15,924 nt of DNA from Candidatus Gerdarchaeota archaeon (GCA_016840945.1 JAEORJ010000138.1:1-15924); one strand, 5' to 3'; counted from the stretch's first letter, positions 6,746 to 14,182 are shown. Program-made: numbers and translations. The notes: generated by a model not told the origin, from the sequence alone.

Positions 6746-8122
6746 TTAATCTTCTTTTATATCATTACTATTATTTTTGAAAGTAATTCTTTGCCTACGA
6801 GCAAGTGAAAAACCAACAAAACCAAATATAAGATTGAATAGTATTAACCCGGCTCCTATGTATGTGATAATTTCCAATGAAATAGATTGTGAGATAAGTA
6901 ATGATCCGAGAGAACCACCCAATCCAAAGGAAATTATACCTGCGGTTTGAAATATACCTAAAATCATTTCTTTGCTATAACCATGATTATGGTAATGAGC
7001 GTGAATGCCAAATTCCATACCTCTTCCACGAACATAGCTAATATTGATATGCTTGTGTTCATGTTCGAAAGCTTCATACTTCTTATCTGTCTTCAAACGA
7101 TCTTCAATGGTTAAAACTTCACTATTTCGAGCAGGTTCCATAAGTGCTTCAGCTACACCTACAATGATAAAAGCAGCTCCTAAAACATAGATACCTGGAG
7201 CGAGGGGATATAGAATAACACCAACACCTTTTATGATAATACTGAGAATAATTGGCAACCAGTTCCCAAATTTATCAGCTAATTTACCAGTAAAGATTTG
7301 TGATACACCCCATACAGCATCACCTAAAAAGAAAATTACGCCTGTAGAAGCTTCAGTGAACCCATGATTGGTGAACATAACAAGTAAATTAGGGGTGTAT
7401 AATCCATGGGAAAGATCATAAAGACTGTATAGAATGAGTATAAAAATAAAGGAAGGTATAAGGAATAATTTTCTCAAATCTTTAAAGTGAAAATGGCTGA
7501 TAGCAATTTTCTCTTTATGTTCAAGCAATTTTCTGGCTTTTATTGATTGGAACAAACTAATGAATAAGGGAATGAAAGATACAATTATTGCAAACAAGAA
7601 GCTCATTTGTAAGGCAGTAAATTTACCAGAGAAATTCCAAACTTCAAATAAATAAGTTTTCAATAGACCTCCAATGCCTTGTCCGAGAGCAGTTCCAAGA
7701 AAGACCGCTCCTAATAAAGTACCAATACCCTCAGAAAGGCACTCAGATGCTTCTGCTGAACAAAGTGTTAAAACTGCTATTGTTAATACACCATATCCAA
7801 GGCCTTCGAAAAATTTTGAAAAAAACATGATAGGATACCAAGGAATAACAGGTAAAACAATGGCGAAAATCCAAGAGCTAATACCAATAAGAAATTCAAA
7901 ACCTGTTTTATCTAATAATTTTGAAAGGATAAAAATACCAAATAATTGCCCGATTGAGAATGCTGCTGTTGCTAATGAAACTAATGCTTCATTCCCACCC
8001 AACTCGAGAAATCGTAGAGGATACAAAAATCGTTCAATGCCTAAACCAATAGATGAAAAAAGAATCGCAAGATACGAAATTGCTATCGACCTATTACGAA
8101 AGAGAAGAATTCTAGGTGGCAT
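6746..8122 (-). CDS. MFS family transporter with His-rich cytosolic loop
   Basis: 458 residues with twelve predicted membrane helices: six at about 13-192, a long charged central loop (about 193-218), and six at about 219-440. This is the standard 6+6 major facilitator layout. The loop after helix 2 (LSKLLDKTGFEFLIG) and its copy after helix 8 (FTGKLADKFGNWLP) match the conserved MFS loop (G/S-x-L-x-D-K/R-x-G). Between helices 10 and 11 is an unusually long hydrophilic loop (about 331-385) with seven His in 27 residues (HEHKH, then HAHYHNH). With N-terminus inside this loop is cytosolic. His clusters of this kind often bind Zn, Ni, Co or Fe, so a metal or metal-complex substrate or metal sensing is possible but not shown. 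The gene is divergent from the TPR gene. Substrate unknown. Confidence 0.88.
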   Translation of the reverse strand: MPPRILLFRNRSIAISYLAILFSSIGLGIERFLYPLRFLELGGNEALVSLATAAFSIGQLFGIFILSKLLDKTGFEFLIGISSWIFAIVLPVIPWYPIMFFSKFFEGLGYGVLTIAVLTLCSAEASECLSEGIGTLLGAVFLGTALGQGIGGLLKTYLFEVWNFSGKFTALQMSFLFAIIVSFIPLFISLFQSIKARKLLEHKEKIAISHFHFKDLRKLFLIPSFIFILILYSLYDLSHGLYTPNLLVMFTNHGFTEASTGVIFFLGDAVWGVSQIFTGKLADKFGNWLPIILSIIIKGVGVILYPLAPGIYVLGAAFIIVGVAEALMEPARNSEVLTIEDRLKTDKKYEAFEHEHKHINISYVRGRGMEFGIHAHYHNHGYSKEMILGIFQTAGIISFGLGGSLGSLLISQSISLEIITYIGAGLILFNLIFGFVGFSLARRQRITFKNNSNDIKED

Positions 8123-8235
8123 TTCATTTCAACACTTTTACATCTTTCTTGGTAACCCACACAATCAATGGCATAAATGTTTTATTATCTATAGCAACTA
8201 TAAAAAAAATAAGTATAAAACATTGAAATACAAAT

Positions 8236-8255
8236 TATTTTTTTGCAAAAAAATA
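8236..8255. promoter_or_regulatory. 20-nt palindrome between divergent MFS and TPR genes
   Basis: TATTTTTTTG and CAAAAAAATA are adjacent exact inverted copies with no spacer. It lies near the middle of the 242-nt divergent intergenic region. The location suits an operator acting on either gene; homopolymer runs make chance occurrence more likely than for a mixed-base palindrome. The rest of 8123-8364 is AT-rich with several TATA-like words (TATAAAA at 8214-8220, TTTAAATTA at 8321-8329). Confidence 0.35.
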
Positions 8256-8352
8256 TTTATGAAAAAAATGAAAATGACATTTGTAGGAATGTAAGAATTA
8301 CAGATTTACCACTGACAATATTTAAATTAGCGAAATTATTTGTTTTCTTATT

Positions 8353-8360
8353 GGAGGGTG
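8353..8360 (+). promoter_or_regulatory. Strong Shine-Dalgarno deciding a TTG start
   Basis: GGAGGGTG sits 4 nt (GGAGG core 7 nt) before the TTG at 8365. It is the best ribosome binding site in the window and supports TTG over the absence of any nearby in-frame ATG. Confidence 0.75.
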
Positions 8361-8364
8361 TAGC

Positions 8365-10044
8365 TTGTCATTTGTTGGTAAAGAACAACTTGATAAAATC
8401 GAGCAATGTATTATCCATAGTGAATATCAAAAAGCACTCAAAAAAATTGAAGAAGGTTTGAAAACAAAAAATCTTAGTAAAGAAGATGAATTACAATTTC
8501 TATTACAAAAAAGCCTAGCATTATTTATGTTAGGTAATATCCAAGATAGTCTACAACTTGCATTACAAGTGCAACAAGAAAGTGAAGATTTAGATGATAA
8601 ATTACTGCAGGTTGATGCCTTGGTTCGCGTTCTTATAAATTCCAATTGGGTAGGTCGATATAATGAGGGGTTGGAGATTGCTACTAAAGGTTTGGAAATA
8701 CTCGCATCAATTACTGATCATCCCCCAGAAGAGCTCTCTTTAAGGAAAGCACAATTACTTAATTGGAAAGGGGCAATAATTACTCAATTAGGAAATTTTG
8801 ATGCTGGTTTAGAATTTAGTAAAGAAGCAATTACAGCAGTCGAAATGAGTGGTTATAAACCGGCAATTTCTTTTGTATATACTAGAACTGGCACGGTTTA
8901 TTTACAGCTTGGCGATTACAGGAAAGCAGAAGAGTATATTAACAAAGGTATTGCCATTGCCACTGAAATAGGAAACAAATTTTTCATTGCTAATGGATAT
9001 TTTACTTTAGCTAATCTCAAGACGAATGAAAGAGAGTATCAAGAAGCAATTGAGTTATTCGAAAAAGCTTCTGCTTTAGCGAAGGAAATTGGTACTGCCT
9101 TAATGCGTCCATATAATGATTTAGGAGTAATTTATACTAATATGTTTCAATTAGACAAAGCAATAGAATGTTTTCAAGAAGCATTGAAAATTGCTGGGCA
9201 AGGAAGATATATTGTTTACGGAAATTTAGGCATTATCTATACTTGGAAATATGAATTTGAGAAAGCACGGGAATACTTTCAAAAAGCAATAGAACTCAGC
9301 GAGGAAGTGAATGATAGACGAATTCTACCAACAGTCTTAAGCAACCTTATCTTGATTGCTACAGAATTACAGGACCTTACAAAAGCCCAATACTACCTTA
9401 ATCGATTAAAGGAGATTAGTGAAGAAACTGGTTTTCCACATATAACCAGAAGATATCGCTATGCTTCTATTTGGATGCTGAAAACAAAAGGGACTATCAG
9501 TGATTTAGGACAAGCAGTTACCTTATTAGAAGAATTCTTGTCTGAGAAAGATTTGCCTACTTGGTGGCGATTAGAAGCCTTATACGTTTTCTTAGAAATC
9601 CGGATAAAGGAATTGCACCTTTCTGCAACTGAGAAAGCATTAAAAGAAGTTCAGAAACGAATATATCATTTAGAAGTTGAAGCAGAAGAACAAAAAGCCC
9701 AATGGTTTCTTGCGAACATTTATCGGTTACACTCACAACTTGCTTTGGTGGAATTAGATGCTGATAAAACAATCGAATACTTGGATAATGCTCAAGCAAT
9801 TGCTGATGAATTAGATATAGAACTTTTGAAGGTAAAGATTCAAGAAGATCGAGAGAAAATTAAACAACAATTAAACATGTTAGAAAAACTACAGGAGCAG
9901 CAAGCTCCTCTCAAAGAAAAAATGAAACTTGTCTCGTTGGAAAATACTGTTAAGAATATTACAAAAGAAACTTTAATAGAAGAACGTGACAAGGAAACAG
10001 GAAAAATAATCGAGTATCGCAAACTCTTCGCGTTGAAGATATGA
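8365..10044 (+). CDS. Tetratricopeptide (TPR) repeat protein
   Basis: 559 residues of helical pairs. Good TPR units include SEYQKALKKIEEGLKTKN (about 14-31), the unit ending FVYTRTGTVYLQLGDYRKAEEYINKG, NGYFTLANLKTNEREYQEAIELFEKA, YNDLGVIYTNMFQLDKAIECF, and YGNLGIIYTWKYEFEKAREYFQKAIEL. These carry the usual G/A-Y-A-L-G and final A-x-E/P positions. The C-terminal 70 residues are a charged helix likely to be a coiled coil (EDREKIKQQLNMLEKLQEQQ). No signal peptide, membrane helix or catalytic domain, so a cytosolic scaffold or adaptor. The start is a TTG with a strong ribosome binding site. The gene ends 7 nt before the convergent tRNA. Partner unknown. Confidence 0.9.
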   Translation: MSFVGKEQLDKIEQCIIHSEYQKALKKIEEGLKTKNLSKEDELQFLLQKSLALFMLGNIQDSLQLALQVQQESEDLDDKLLQVDALVRVLINSNWVGRYNEGLEIATKGLEILASITDHPPEELSLRKAQLLNWKGAIITQLGNFDAGLEFSKEAITAVEMSGYKPAISFVYTRTGTVYLQLGDYRKAEEYINKGIAIATEIGNKFFIANGYFTLANLKTNEREYQEAIELFEKASALAKEIGTALMRPYNDLGVIYTNMFQLDKAIECFQEALKIAGQGRYIVYGNLGIIYTWKYEFEKAREYFQKAIELSEEVNDRRILPTVLSNLILIATELQDLTKAQYYLNRLKEISEETGFPHITRRYRYASIWMLKTKGTISDLGQAVTLLEEFLSEKDLPTWWRLEALYVFLEIRIKELHLSATEKALKEVQKRIYHLEVEAEEQKAQWFLANIYRLHSQLALVELDADKTIEYLDNAQAIADELDIELLKVKIQEDREKIKQQLNMLEKLQEQQAPLKEKMKLVSLENTVKNITKETLIEERDKETGKIIEYRKLFALKI

Positions 10045-10051
10045 TGAAAAA

Positions 10052-10159
10052 TGGCGGGTGTGGGCGGATTCGAACCGCCGATCTCCCAGAATGGAACTCA
10101 GAGAGTTACTCAAAGTTACTCCGCAGGCGGACGTAATGTCCGGACTATACTACACACCC
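10052..10159 (-). tRNA. Intron-containing tRNA, probably tRNA-Arg(GCG)
   Basis: Acceptor GGGTGTG pairs with CACACCC, followed by discriminator G and an encoded CCA (10054-10052). The T arm is GGCGG-TTCGAAT-CCGCC. The D arm is GTAT...TTAC with a 10-nt loop containing GG. The region between is too long. Removing 30 nt (10089-10118) gives a 75-nt cloverleaf: anticodon stem TCCGC/GTGGG (with G-T pairs), loop CTGCGGA, variable loop AGATC. The anticodon is then GCG (10124-10122), reading CGC for arginine. An alternative loop CTTTGAG would give anticodon TTG (Gln), but leaves an unexplained insert and a mismatched stem. That it is a tRNA is near certain; the isotype rests on the intron placement. 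Confidence 0.9.
10089..10118 (-). other. tRNA intron at non-canonical position 39/40
   Basis: Thirty nt between the first base and the rest of the 3' anticodon stem; the junction could shift by 1 because both intron and second exon begin with T. Inside it AACTC-TCT-GAGTT forms a hairpin. GGA of the anticodon loop can pair with TCC near the intron's 3' end, as expected for a relaxed bulge-helix-bulge splice site. Most archaeal tRNA introns lie at 37/38. AGTAACT occurs twice, once across the exon-intron junction. Confidence 0.6.
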
Positions 10160-10187
10160 ATCTGATATTTTACTAGTTTATCCTTCC

Positions 10188-10199
10188 TTTTTAAAAATA
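10188..10199 (-). promoter_or_regulatory. TATA-like box for the tRNA gene
   Basis: On the minus strand TATTTTTAAAAA lies about 29-40 nt before the tRNA's first base, the distance expected of an archaeal box A. Confidence 0.45.
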
Positions 10200-10329
10200 T
10201 GTATTTTATTTGTTTTTATATTATTCTCCACAAAAAATAAAAAAACACTTATTTTTCCAGCCTTTATTCAAGTTCTATCAAATGATTGAATAAGCAATAT
10301 TGAATTTCTAAAAGTTAAAGTTGATAGAA

Positions 10330-10899
10330 ATGAAAGTCTTTATGTTCCTCTATGATGATTTTTCTGATTTCGAGATTACCCAACTATTATTACTTTTTAG
10401 GGATTACTCTTTAACAACTGTCGGATTCGATAAGAATTATGTGAAATCAATAGGTCAGCTAAAGGTGCTAGTAGACATTCCAATTGAGGAACTTGATACT
10501 CGAGAGGTGAATCTTTTCATTATTCCTGGAGGAGAACCAAAACATTTCATAGCAAATGAGAATTATTCGGAGAAAATTTCTATTTTCAATCAAAAACTTC
10601 AAGAAATTGCTTCTGCTAAGAAACTCATTGCAGCTATTTGTGGTGGGCCAACATTTTTAGCTAATGCAGGGATTTTGAACAATATTGAATCTACAGCATC
10701 AATTTCTGATGACGAGAAAATCTATTATAAGAATACCATTTTTACTGATACTGATCTAGTTATTGCTGATAATATTATAACTGCTAAGGGGCAAGCTTTC
10801 ACAGAATTTGCAGTAGCTGTTGCCCAAGTTTGTGAATTAATCAAAACAACTGATGAAGCTCAAGAAGCTATTGATTGGTTTAGAAATAGGAAAAACTGA
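10330..10899 (+). CDS. DJ-1/PfpI family protein
   Basis: 189 residues from the ATG. It starts with the family's first strand and conserved acid (MKVFMFLYDDFSDFE, Glu15). The second strand is NLFIIPGGEP and the nucleophile elbow is AAICGGPTFLANAG with Cys104. Glu15 and Cys104 correspond to the Glu/Cys pair of DJ-1-like proteins (E18/C106 in human DJ-1). The residue after the Cys is Gly rather than the His of PfpI proteases (CHGP), so a glyoxalase, chaperone-like or redox role is likelier than proteolysis. Length matches DJ-1. The frame extends to a TTG at 10321, but MKVFMFL at the ATG is the usual start. It lies upstream of the flavin split-barrel/MarR pair, from which it is separated by its own 129-nt promoter region. 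Confidence 0.88.
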   Translation: MKVFMFLYDDFSDFEITQLLLLFRDYSLTTVGFDKNYVKSIGQLKVLVDIPIEELDTREVNLFIIPGGEPKHFIANENYSEKISIFNQKLQEIASAKKLIAAICGGPTFLANAGILNNIESTASISDDEKIYYKNTIFTDTDLVIADNIITAKGQAFTEFAVAVAQVCELIKTTDEAQEAIDWFRNRKN

Positions 10900-10972
10900 A
10901 AAACTATCTTTTAAACCTCATAATTCTCACAAATATTGATTCGCTTACTCATATTTCAGTTTTTTAAGAGAG

Positions 10973-11010
10973 TTTAAATAGTACTATATAGTACTATCTT
11001 ATATAGTACT
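10973..11010. promoter_or_regulatory. TATA box and AGTACT operator array (likely MarR sites)
   Basis: TTTAAATA (10973-10980) is a TATA box about 50 nt before the ATG at 11029. Three AGTACT words follow at 10980-10985, 10990-10995 and 11005-11010. The first two form an 18-nt perfect palindrome TAGTACTATATAGTACTA (10979-10996); the third is in ATATAGTACTA. They fill the space from TATA box to start site, so a bound dimer would block transcription. The MarR gene two places downstream in the same transcript is the obvious binder. Confidence 0.75.
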
Positions 11011-11028
11011 AATAGGCTTGTGGTTAAT

Positions 11029-11502
11029 ATGAATGAAAAAGAATTAAGAGAAATAGCTAAAGAATTGCTACTTAAAGCTCAACCCGCTTATCTAGCAACA
11101 ATTGATGAGAATGGCCTTCCTCAAATTAGAGCGGTTGAAAATTTACGGAACCCTACTAAATTTCCTCATGATGCCAAAATTCTACAGGAATATGAGGAGG
11201 ACGATATTGTGCCCTATATCTCTACAAATACTTCCTCTAAAAAAATCAATCAATTATTAAAAAATAATTCAGCCGCGATGTATTTTTGCTCGCCAGATGA
11301 GTACAAAGGTATAATGTTACAAGGTTTTATTGAATTTGTTGAAGATATGGATCTAAAGAAGCGATTATGGCAGGATAGTATGCTTAGATATTATCCACAG
11401 GGATTTACAGATCCAGATTATACCATGCTTAGATTAAAACCTATATTTGCCAAAACATGGTATAAATCTCGAAAAAATGAAATTGTTTTAAGTGATGAAT
11501 AA
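11029..11502 (+). CDS. Pyridoxamine 5'-phosphate oxidase-like flavin split-barrel protein
   Basis: 157 residues from ATG. Family features: an N-terminal helix (ELREIAKELLLKAQ), first strand PAYLATIDENGLPQIRAV, second block IVPYISTNTSSKKINQLLKN, third strand NSAAMYFCSPDEYKGIMLQGFIEFVED, and C-terminal LRLKPIFAKTWY. The T/S and K positions in the second block are those that hold FMN phosphate in this fold. Members reduce or oxidise small molecules with FMN, F420 or heme; the cofactor and substrate are not decidable here. A GTG at 11020 is also in frame. Its stop overlaps the MarR start (TAATG), so the two form an operon behind the AGTACT array, suggesting a MarR-controlled stress or redox enzyme. 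Confidence 0.85.
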   Translation: MNEKELREIAKELLLKAQPAYLATIDENGLPQIRAVENLRNPTKFPHDAKILQEYEEDDIVPYISTNTSSKKINQLLKNNSAAMYFCSPDEYKGIMLQGFIEFVEDMDLKKRLWQDSMLRYYPQGFTDPDYTMLRLKPIFAKTWYKSRKNEIVLSDE

Positions 11503-11948
11503 TGAAACGACAAAGACAAGGTGGTTTTCTTTCCGCTAAAATCCACCAATTATCGGGAAGAATCTTTTCAAAATTATTAAAAAAACATCACATTGAGATT
11601 AATCCTTCTCAAGGCAGAATTCTCTTTGTTTTGTGGCGTAAAGATAATGTTTCTATTCAAGAAGTAGCAAAAAAAACATCATTAACAAAAACCACTCTGA
11701 CATCGATGCTTGATAGGCTTGAATCAATGGGATATATTAGACGAATCCCATCCTCAGGAGATAGGAGAAAAATCTACATTGAATTAACTGAGAAAGATAA
11801 AGCATTACAAGATAAATATGTTCAGGTTTCCCATGAGATGACTGAATTATACTATCAAGGATTCTCTGAAGAAGAAAGGGATCAATTTGAAGAATTTCTT
11901 ACAAGGATTTACAACAATTTATTGACAGCAGAAAAAAGTCTCCTATAA
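11502..11948 (+). CDS. MarR family transcription regulator
   Basis: 148 residues, the usual MarR length. Helical N-terminal dimer part, then the winged HTH at about 45-105: NPSQGRILFVLWRKDNVSIQ, EVAKKTSLTKTTLTSMLDRL, ESMGYIRRIPSSGDRRKIYI. The wing motif GDRRK and following LTEKDK are hallmark residues. The C-terminal helices complete the dimer interface. There is a single cysteine-free sequence, so a thiol-oxidation switch as in OhrR is unlikely; a small ligand is likelier. Translation is coupled to the flavin split-barrel gene by a TAATG overlap. It probably represses its own operon at the AGTACT palindromes. Confidence 0.93.
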   Translation: MKRQRQGGFLSAKIHQLSGRIFSKLLKKHHIEINPSQGRILFVLWRKDNVSIQEVAKKTSLTKTTLTSMLDRLESMGYIRRIPSSGDRRKIYIELTEKDKALQDKYVQVSHEMTELYYQGFSEEERDQFEEFLTRIYNNLLTAEKSLL

Positions 11949-12036
11949 ACGCTATTTTATTTGAATAGGAAATCCCCATCTTTTTTCCCACAATACCTTT
12001 AATAATAATTTAAAAAAATAATTTACAGTGATTAAC

Positions 12037-12375
12037 ATGGCACGTAGAAGTAGTTTATATCGTGTTGCTGAAGTCCTAGCTTTAATAGCAGGTATACTTG
12101 GTATTGTTTTTGCAATCCTCTCATTGCTTGATATGGCCCTTTTTGAAGGTTGGATTTGGGATGGTGGATTTGGTATTGAATACGCTGGTAGATTAATTGT
12201 GTCAATCGTTTGTGCAGTTTTAGTGCTACTTGTTGGTCTTGGTTCTTTGTTTATCAATACTAGAGGTTTAGTTATTGGAATTATTGTTATAATCCTATCG
12301 CTCTTTTTACCAGGTATAGCTGAAATTTTAGGTATTGTTTCAGGTATCTTATTCATCGTTGAAGATGTTGCTTAG
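12037..12375 (+). CDS. Small membrane protein, unknown function
   Basis: 112 residues from ATG. Three predicted membrane helices: about 9-31 (VAEVLALIAGILGIVFAILS), 49-71 (LIVSIVCAVLVLLVGLGSLF) and 77-107 (VIGIIVIILSLFLPGIAEIL), the last perhaps two short helices split by Pro-Gly. The loop after helix 1 is aromatic and acidic (MALFEGWIWDGGFGIEY). The N-terminus is basic (MARRSSLYR), placing it inside. A GTG at 12028 in frame adds 3 residues. The AT-rich TTTAAAAAAATAA at 12009-12021 could be the promoter. Convergent with the flavodoxin-ferredoxin gene. No family recognised. Confidence 0.7.
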   Translation: MARRSSLYRVAEVLALIAGILGIVFAILSLLDMALFEGWIWDGGFGIEYAGRLIVSIVCAVLVLLVGLGSLFINTRGLVIGIIVIILSLFLPGIAEILGIVSGILFIVEDVA

Positions 12376-12389
12376 CATCATCTTCTTTC

Positions 12390-13232
12390 TTATTTTTTCA
12401 ATTTATTAACTGAAAAGCCATCTCCAGGTCCTTTGTATCGTTGATATCGTTCTCTATCTAAAGTTGCTTTTTTATATTGTATTGCATCCTCTAAGCAATG
12501 ATTATAGCATCGTAAACATAACACACATCTATTCTCCCACTTGAATTCACCTTCTTCAAATACGATGTTGTTTGTAGGGCATGAATCAACACATTGCATG
12601 CATTCAGTGCACGTTTCCTTATCCACAAAGAAATTTCGAGCGTAAATTGATAGATCCACCAACCTCATTTCTACTCTTTGTATTAATCCTCCAGCAATGT
12701 TAAATGGATCAGCTCCTTGTATCCACCTTTTTTCTTCTATTATTTTACCAACCAATTTATCGATTTTTTTAGCTGCTTTTTCTTTTATACCTCTTGTTTC
12801 TTCCCCATTATGAATTGGGAGCCTTTTGAAGATTGGGTATGGCAATTTTAGATTATTTGGCATTCTAATATTGATTGCTTGTTTTACTTTGAATCCTTTT
12901 CTTCCTAGTATTCTTTTAGCTACTATTGCCCCATCACCACTGAAAAGCAACATTGTTGTGAATACAAAAGCTAGTTTATTATTTACTTTTGGTAACGCTC
13001 TTAGGAATGCTCTATAATTATCTGGAACATCAGAACCGTAGATAGGATACCCAAAACCAATAATATCTGATTCAGCTATTATTTTTTGCATAGCATTTTC
13101 TTTTTTCATCATTTTAGATTCAAAGGAAATTAAATCTACTTCATTTCCTTTTTCTATTAATTTCTCTGTTATTGTTTTGGCTACCCACCAAGTGTTTCCT
13201 GTTCCAGTAAAAAATATTATTGAGATTTTAAT
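12390..13232 (-). CDS. EFR1-type flavodoxin/2[4Fe-4S] ferredoxin protein, apparent AUU start
   Basis: 280 residues when read from an ATT at 13232-13230; the first ATG (13112) would cut off 40. Translated from ATT the protein starts x-KISIIFFTGTGNTWWVAK: the flavodoxin first strand and FMN phosphate loop (FTGTGNT, residues 8-14). IIGFGYPIYGSDVP is the second flavin loop. The C-terminus carries two iron-sulfur motifs, C208xxC211xxC214xxxC218-P and C236xxC239xxC242xxxC246. This order is that of EFR1-family proteins, cytosolic FMN/Fe-S electron carriers. In-frame TAG lies two codons before ATT, and no ATG, GTG or TTG occurs between, so either AUU initiates or a start-codon point mutation or sequencing error occurred. 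GGAG lies 10 nt before ATT. Confidence 0.85.
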   Translation of the reverse strand: MKISIIFFTGTGNTWWVAKTITEKLIEKGNEVDLISFESKMMKKENAMQKIIAESDIIGFGYPIYGSDVPDNYRAFLRALPKVNNKLAFVFTTMLLFSGDGAIVAKRILGRKGFKVKQAINIRMPNNLKLPYPIFKRLPIHNGEETRGIKEKAAKKIDKLVGKIIEEKRWIQGADPFNIAGGLIQRVEMRLVDLSIYARNFFVDKETCTECMQCVDSCPTNNIVFEEGEFKWENRCVLCLRCYNHCLEDAIQYKKATLDRERYQRYKGPGDGFSVNKLKK

Positions 13233-13242
13233 CTTCTAACAA

Positions 13243-13246
13243 CTCC
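13243..13246 (-). promoter_or_regulatory. Shine-Dalgarno GGAG before the AUU start
   Basis: AGGAG on the minus strand, 10 nt before the ATT at 13232. It would be 130 nt from the first in-frame ATG, so it supports translation starting at or near the ATT. It also precedes an out-of-frame TTG (GAGTTG) whose frame closes after four codons. Confidence 0.5.
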
Positions 13247-13299
13247 TACGCATAATAATACTTCTCTAAAAGATAAAAATTTTAACATCATCTATTCTT

Positions 13300-14013
13300 T
13301 CATTCAAATAGGAATAATATTTCCTCGAAGGATTTTATTTTCAATTTAGGGATTTGTTCACCATTTAATTCATTGAAATGACTATATCTATCAATTAATA
13401 CTGAATACATCCCAGCTTTATTTGCTCCCATAATATCAGAGTGAGGATTATCACCTATGAAAACTACCTTATCAGCTGTTGTTTGCAATTTCATTAATGA
13501 TTCATTGAAGATTTTAATATCAGGTTTTGTTAATGGTAGCTCTTCACATGGAGCAATGATAAATTCAAAATGTCCTTCAATTTTTGCATTTTTCAACCTT
13601 AATTCAATTATCTCTTGATCACCATTGGATACTATAGCCATCTTAATTTTTTTCTTATTCAAATAATCTATTAAATTTAACGCGTCAGGATATGGTTTTG
13701 AATTAATTGAATATTCATTTATCATTACCTGCCAATATTTAGAGGCTTTTTCATAGGAGAGGTTAATATTGAAATCTCTCAAAGCTTTTACAAGTGATTT
13801 AGCATTATTTTCTCTATCTATACAATACCCAACCTCATTCATACTTTTATTTTGTTCAGCAAAATAATGTATATCCCATCTTTTATGAACTTCATTTGTT
13901 AAAGCAAGTGATAATCCAAGATCATGTAATATCTGTTCTGTAACTATCTCGTGTATCCCTTGGTTATTGAAAATAGTTTCATCAGCATCAAATATTACTG
14001 CGTTAAAATTCAT
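13300..14013 (-). CDS. HAD superfamily hydrolase (phosphatase-like)
   Basis: 237 residues. All four HAD motifs are visible: I, AVIFDADETIF with nucleophile Asp9 and acid Asp11; II, MAIVSNGDQE with Ser about 129; III, the Lys in PLTKPD about 162; IV, VFIGDNPHSDIMGANKAG with the Mg-binding Asp pair. Between motifs I and II lies a helical cap (about 20-90), the C1 type of subfamily I. Cytosolic Mg-dependent phosphatase; proteins of this layout include YjjG-like nucleotidases and phosphoglycolate-type phosphatases, and the substrate cannot be chosen from sequence. ATTTAAAT at 14059-14066 is a likely TATA box. The flavodoxin-ferredoxin gene follows 67 nt downstream on the same strand. Confidence 0.92.
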   Translation of the reverse strand: MNFNAVIFDADETIFNNQGIHEIVTEQILHDLGLSLALTNEVHKRWDIHYFAEQNKSMNEVGYCIDRENNAKSLVKALRDFNINLSYEKASKYWQVMINEYSINSKPYPDALNLIDYLNKKKIKMAIVSNGDQEIIELRLKNAKIEGHFEFIIAPCEELPLTKPDIKIFNESLMKLQTTADKVVFIGDNPHSDIMGANKAGMYSVLIDRYSHFNELNGEQIPKLKIKSFEEILFLFE

Positions 14014-14058
14014 TCTTGCATTTCACCATTTATCTATACAATAATCACTTGTAGCACT

Positions 14059-14066
14059 ATTTAAAT
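14059..14066 (-). promoter_or_regulatory. TATA box for the HAD hydrolase gene
   Basis: Palindromic ATTTAAAT about 46 nt before the ATG, giving a leader of about 20 nt. The facing gene on the plus strand has its own box at 14175. Confidence 0.45.
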
Positions 14067-14174
14067 CACAGTATTATTTTTATGATTGCATCTAATTGAT
14101 AAATAAGCTAAGTTAATGTTTACTCAATTTAGTTTTTAATGAGATTTATTTTTAAGTTATTGAAATACTGTAAA

Positions 14175-14182
14175 TTTATATT
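14175..14182 (+). promoter_or_regulatory. TATA box for the thioredoxin-Ig gene
   Basis: TTTATATT, 27-34 nt before the ATG at 14209. Transcription would start almost at the ATG, so the message may be leaderless, as is common in archaea. Confidence 0.5.

Noticed and set aside
7674..8294. Plus-strand open frame of about 206 codons opposite the MFS gene
   Set aside because: It lies almost fully antisense to a clear 12-helix transporter, its translation is low-complexity and Pro/Arg/Lys-rich without domains, and no ribosome site is seen.
8243..8461. Short frame of 72 codons overlapping the start of the TPR gene
   Set aside because: It would run through the strong ribosome site and into the TPR gene in another frame; the TTG start of the TPR gene explains the region.
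10103..10120. AGTTACTC direct repeat with 2-nt spacer as a possible CRISPR-like or att repeat
   Set aside because: Only two copies of 8 nt, wholly inside the tRNA gene; explained as part of the exon-intron junction and intron.
10052..10159. Possible integration site (tRNA end as att site)
   Set aside because: No integrase, no direct repeat of the tRNA 3' end, and no mobile-element genes are present in the window.
13113..13240. Reading the flavodoxin-ferredoxin gene as an N-terminally truncated pseudogene
   Set aside because: The upstream 40 codons are fully open and encode the correct flavodoxin start, so the gene is intact apart from the start codon question.
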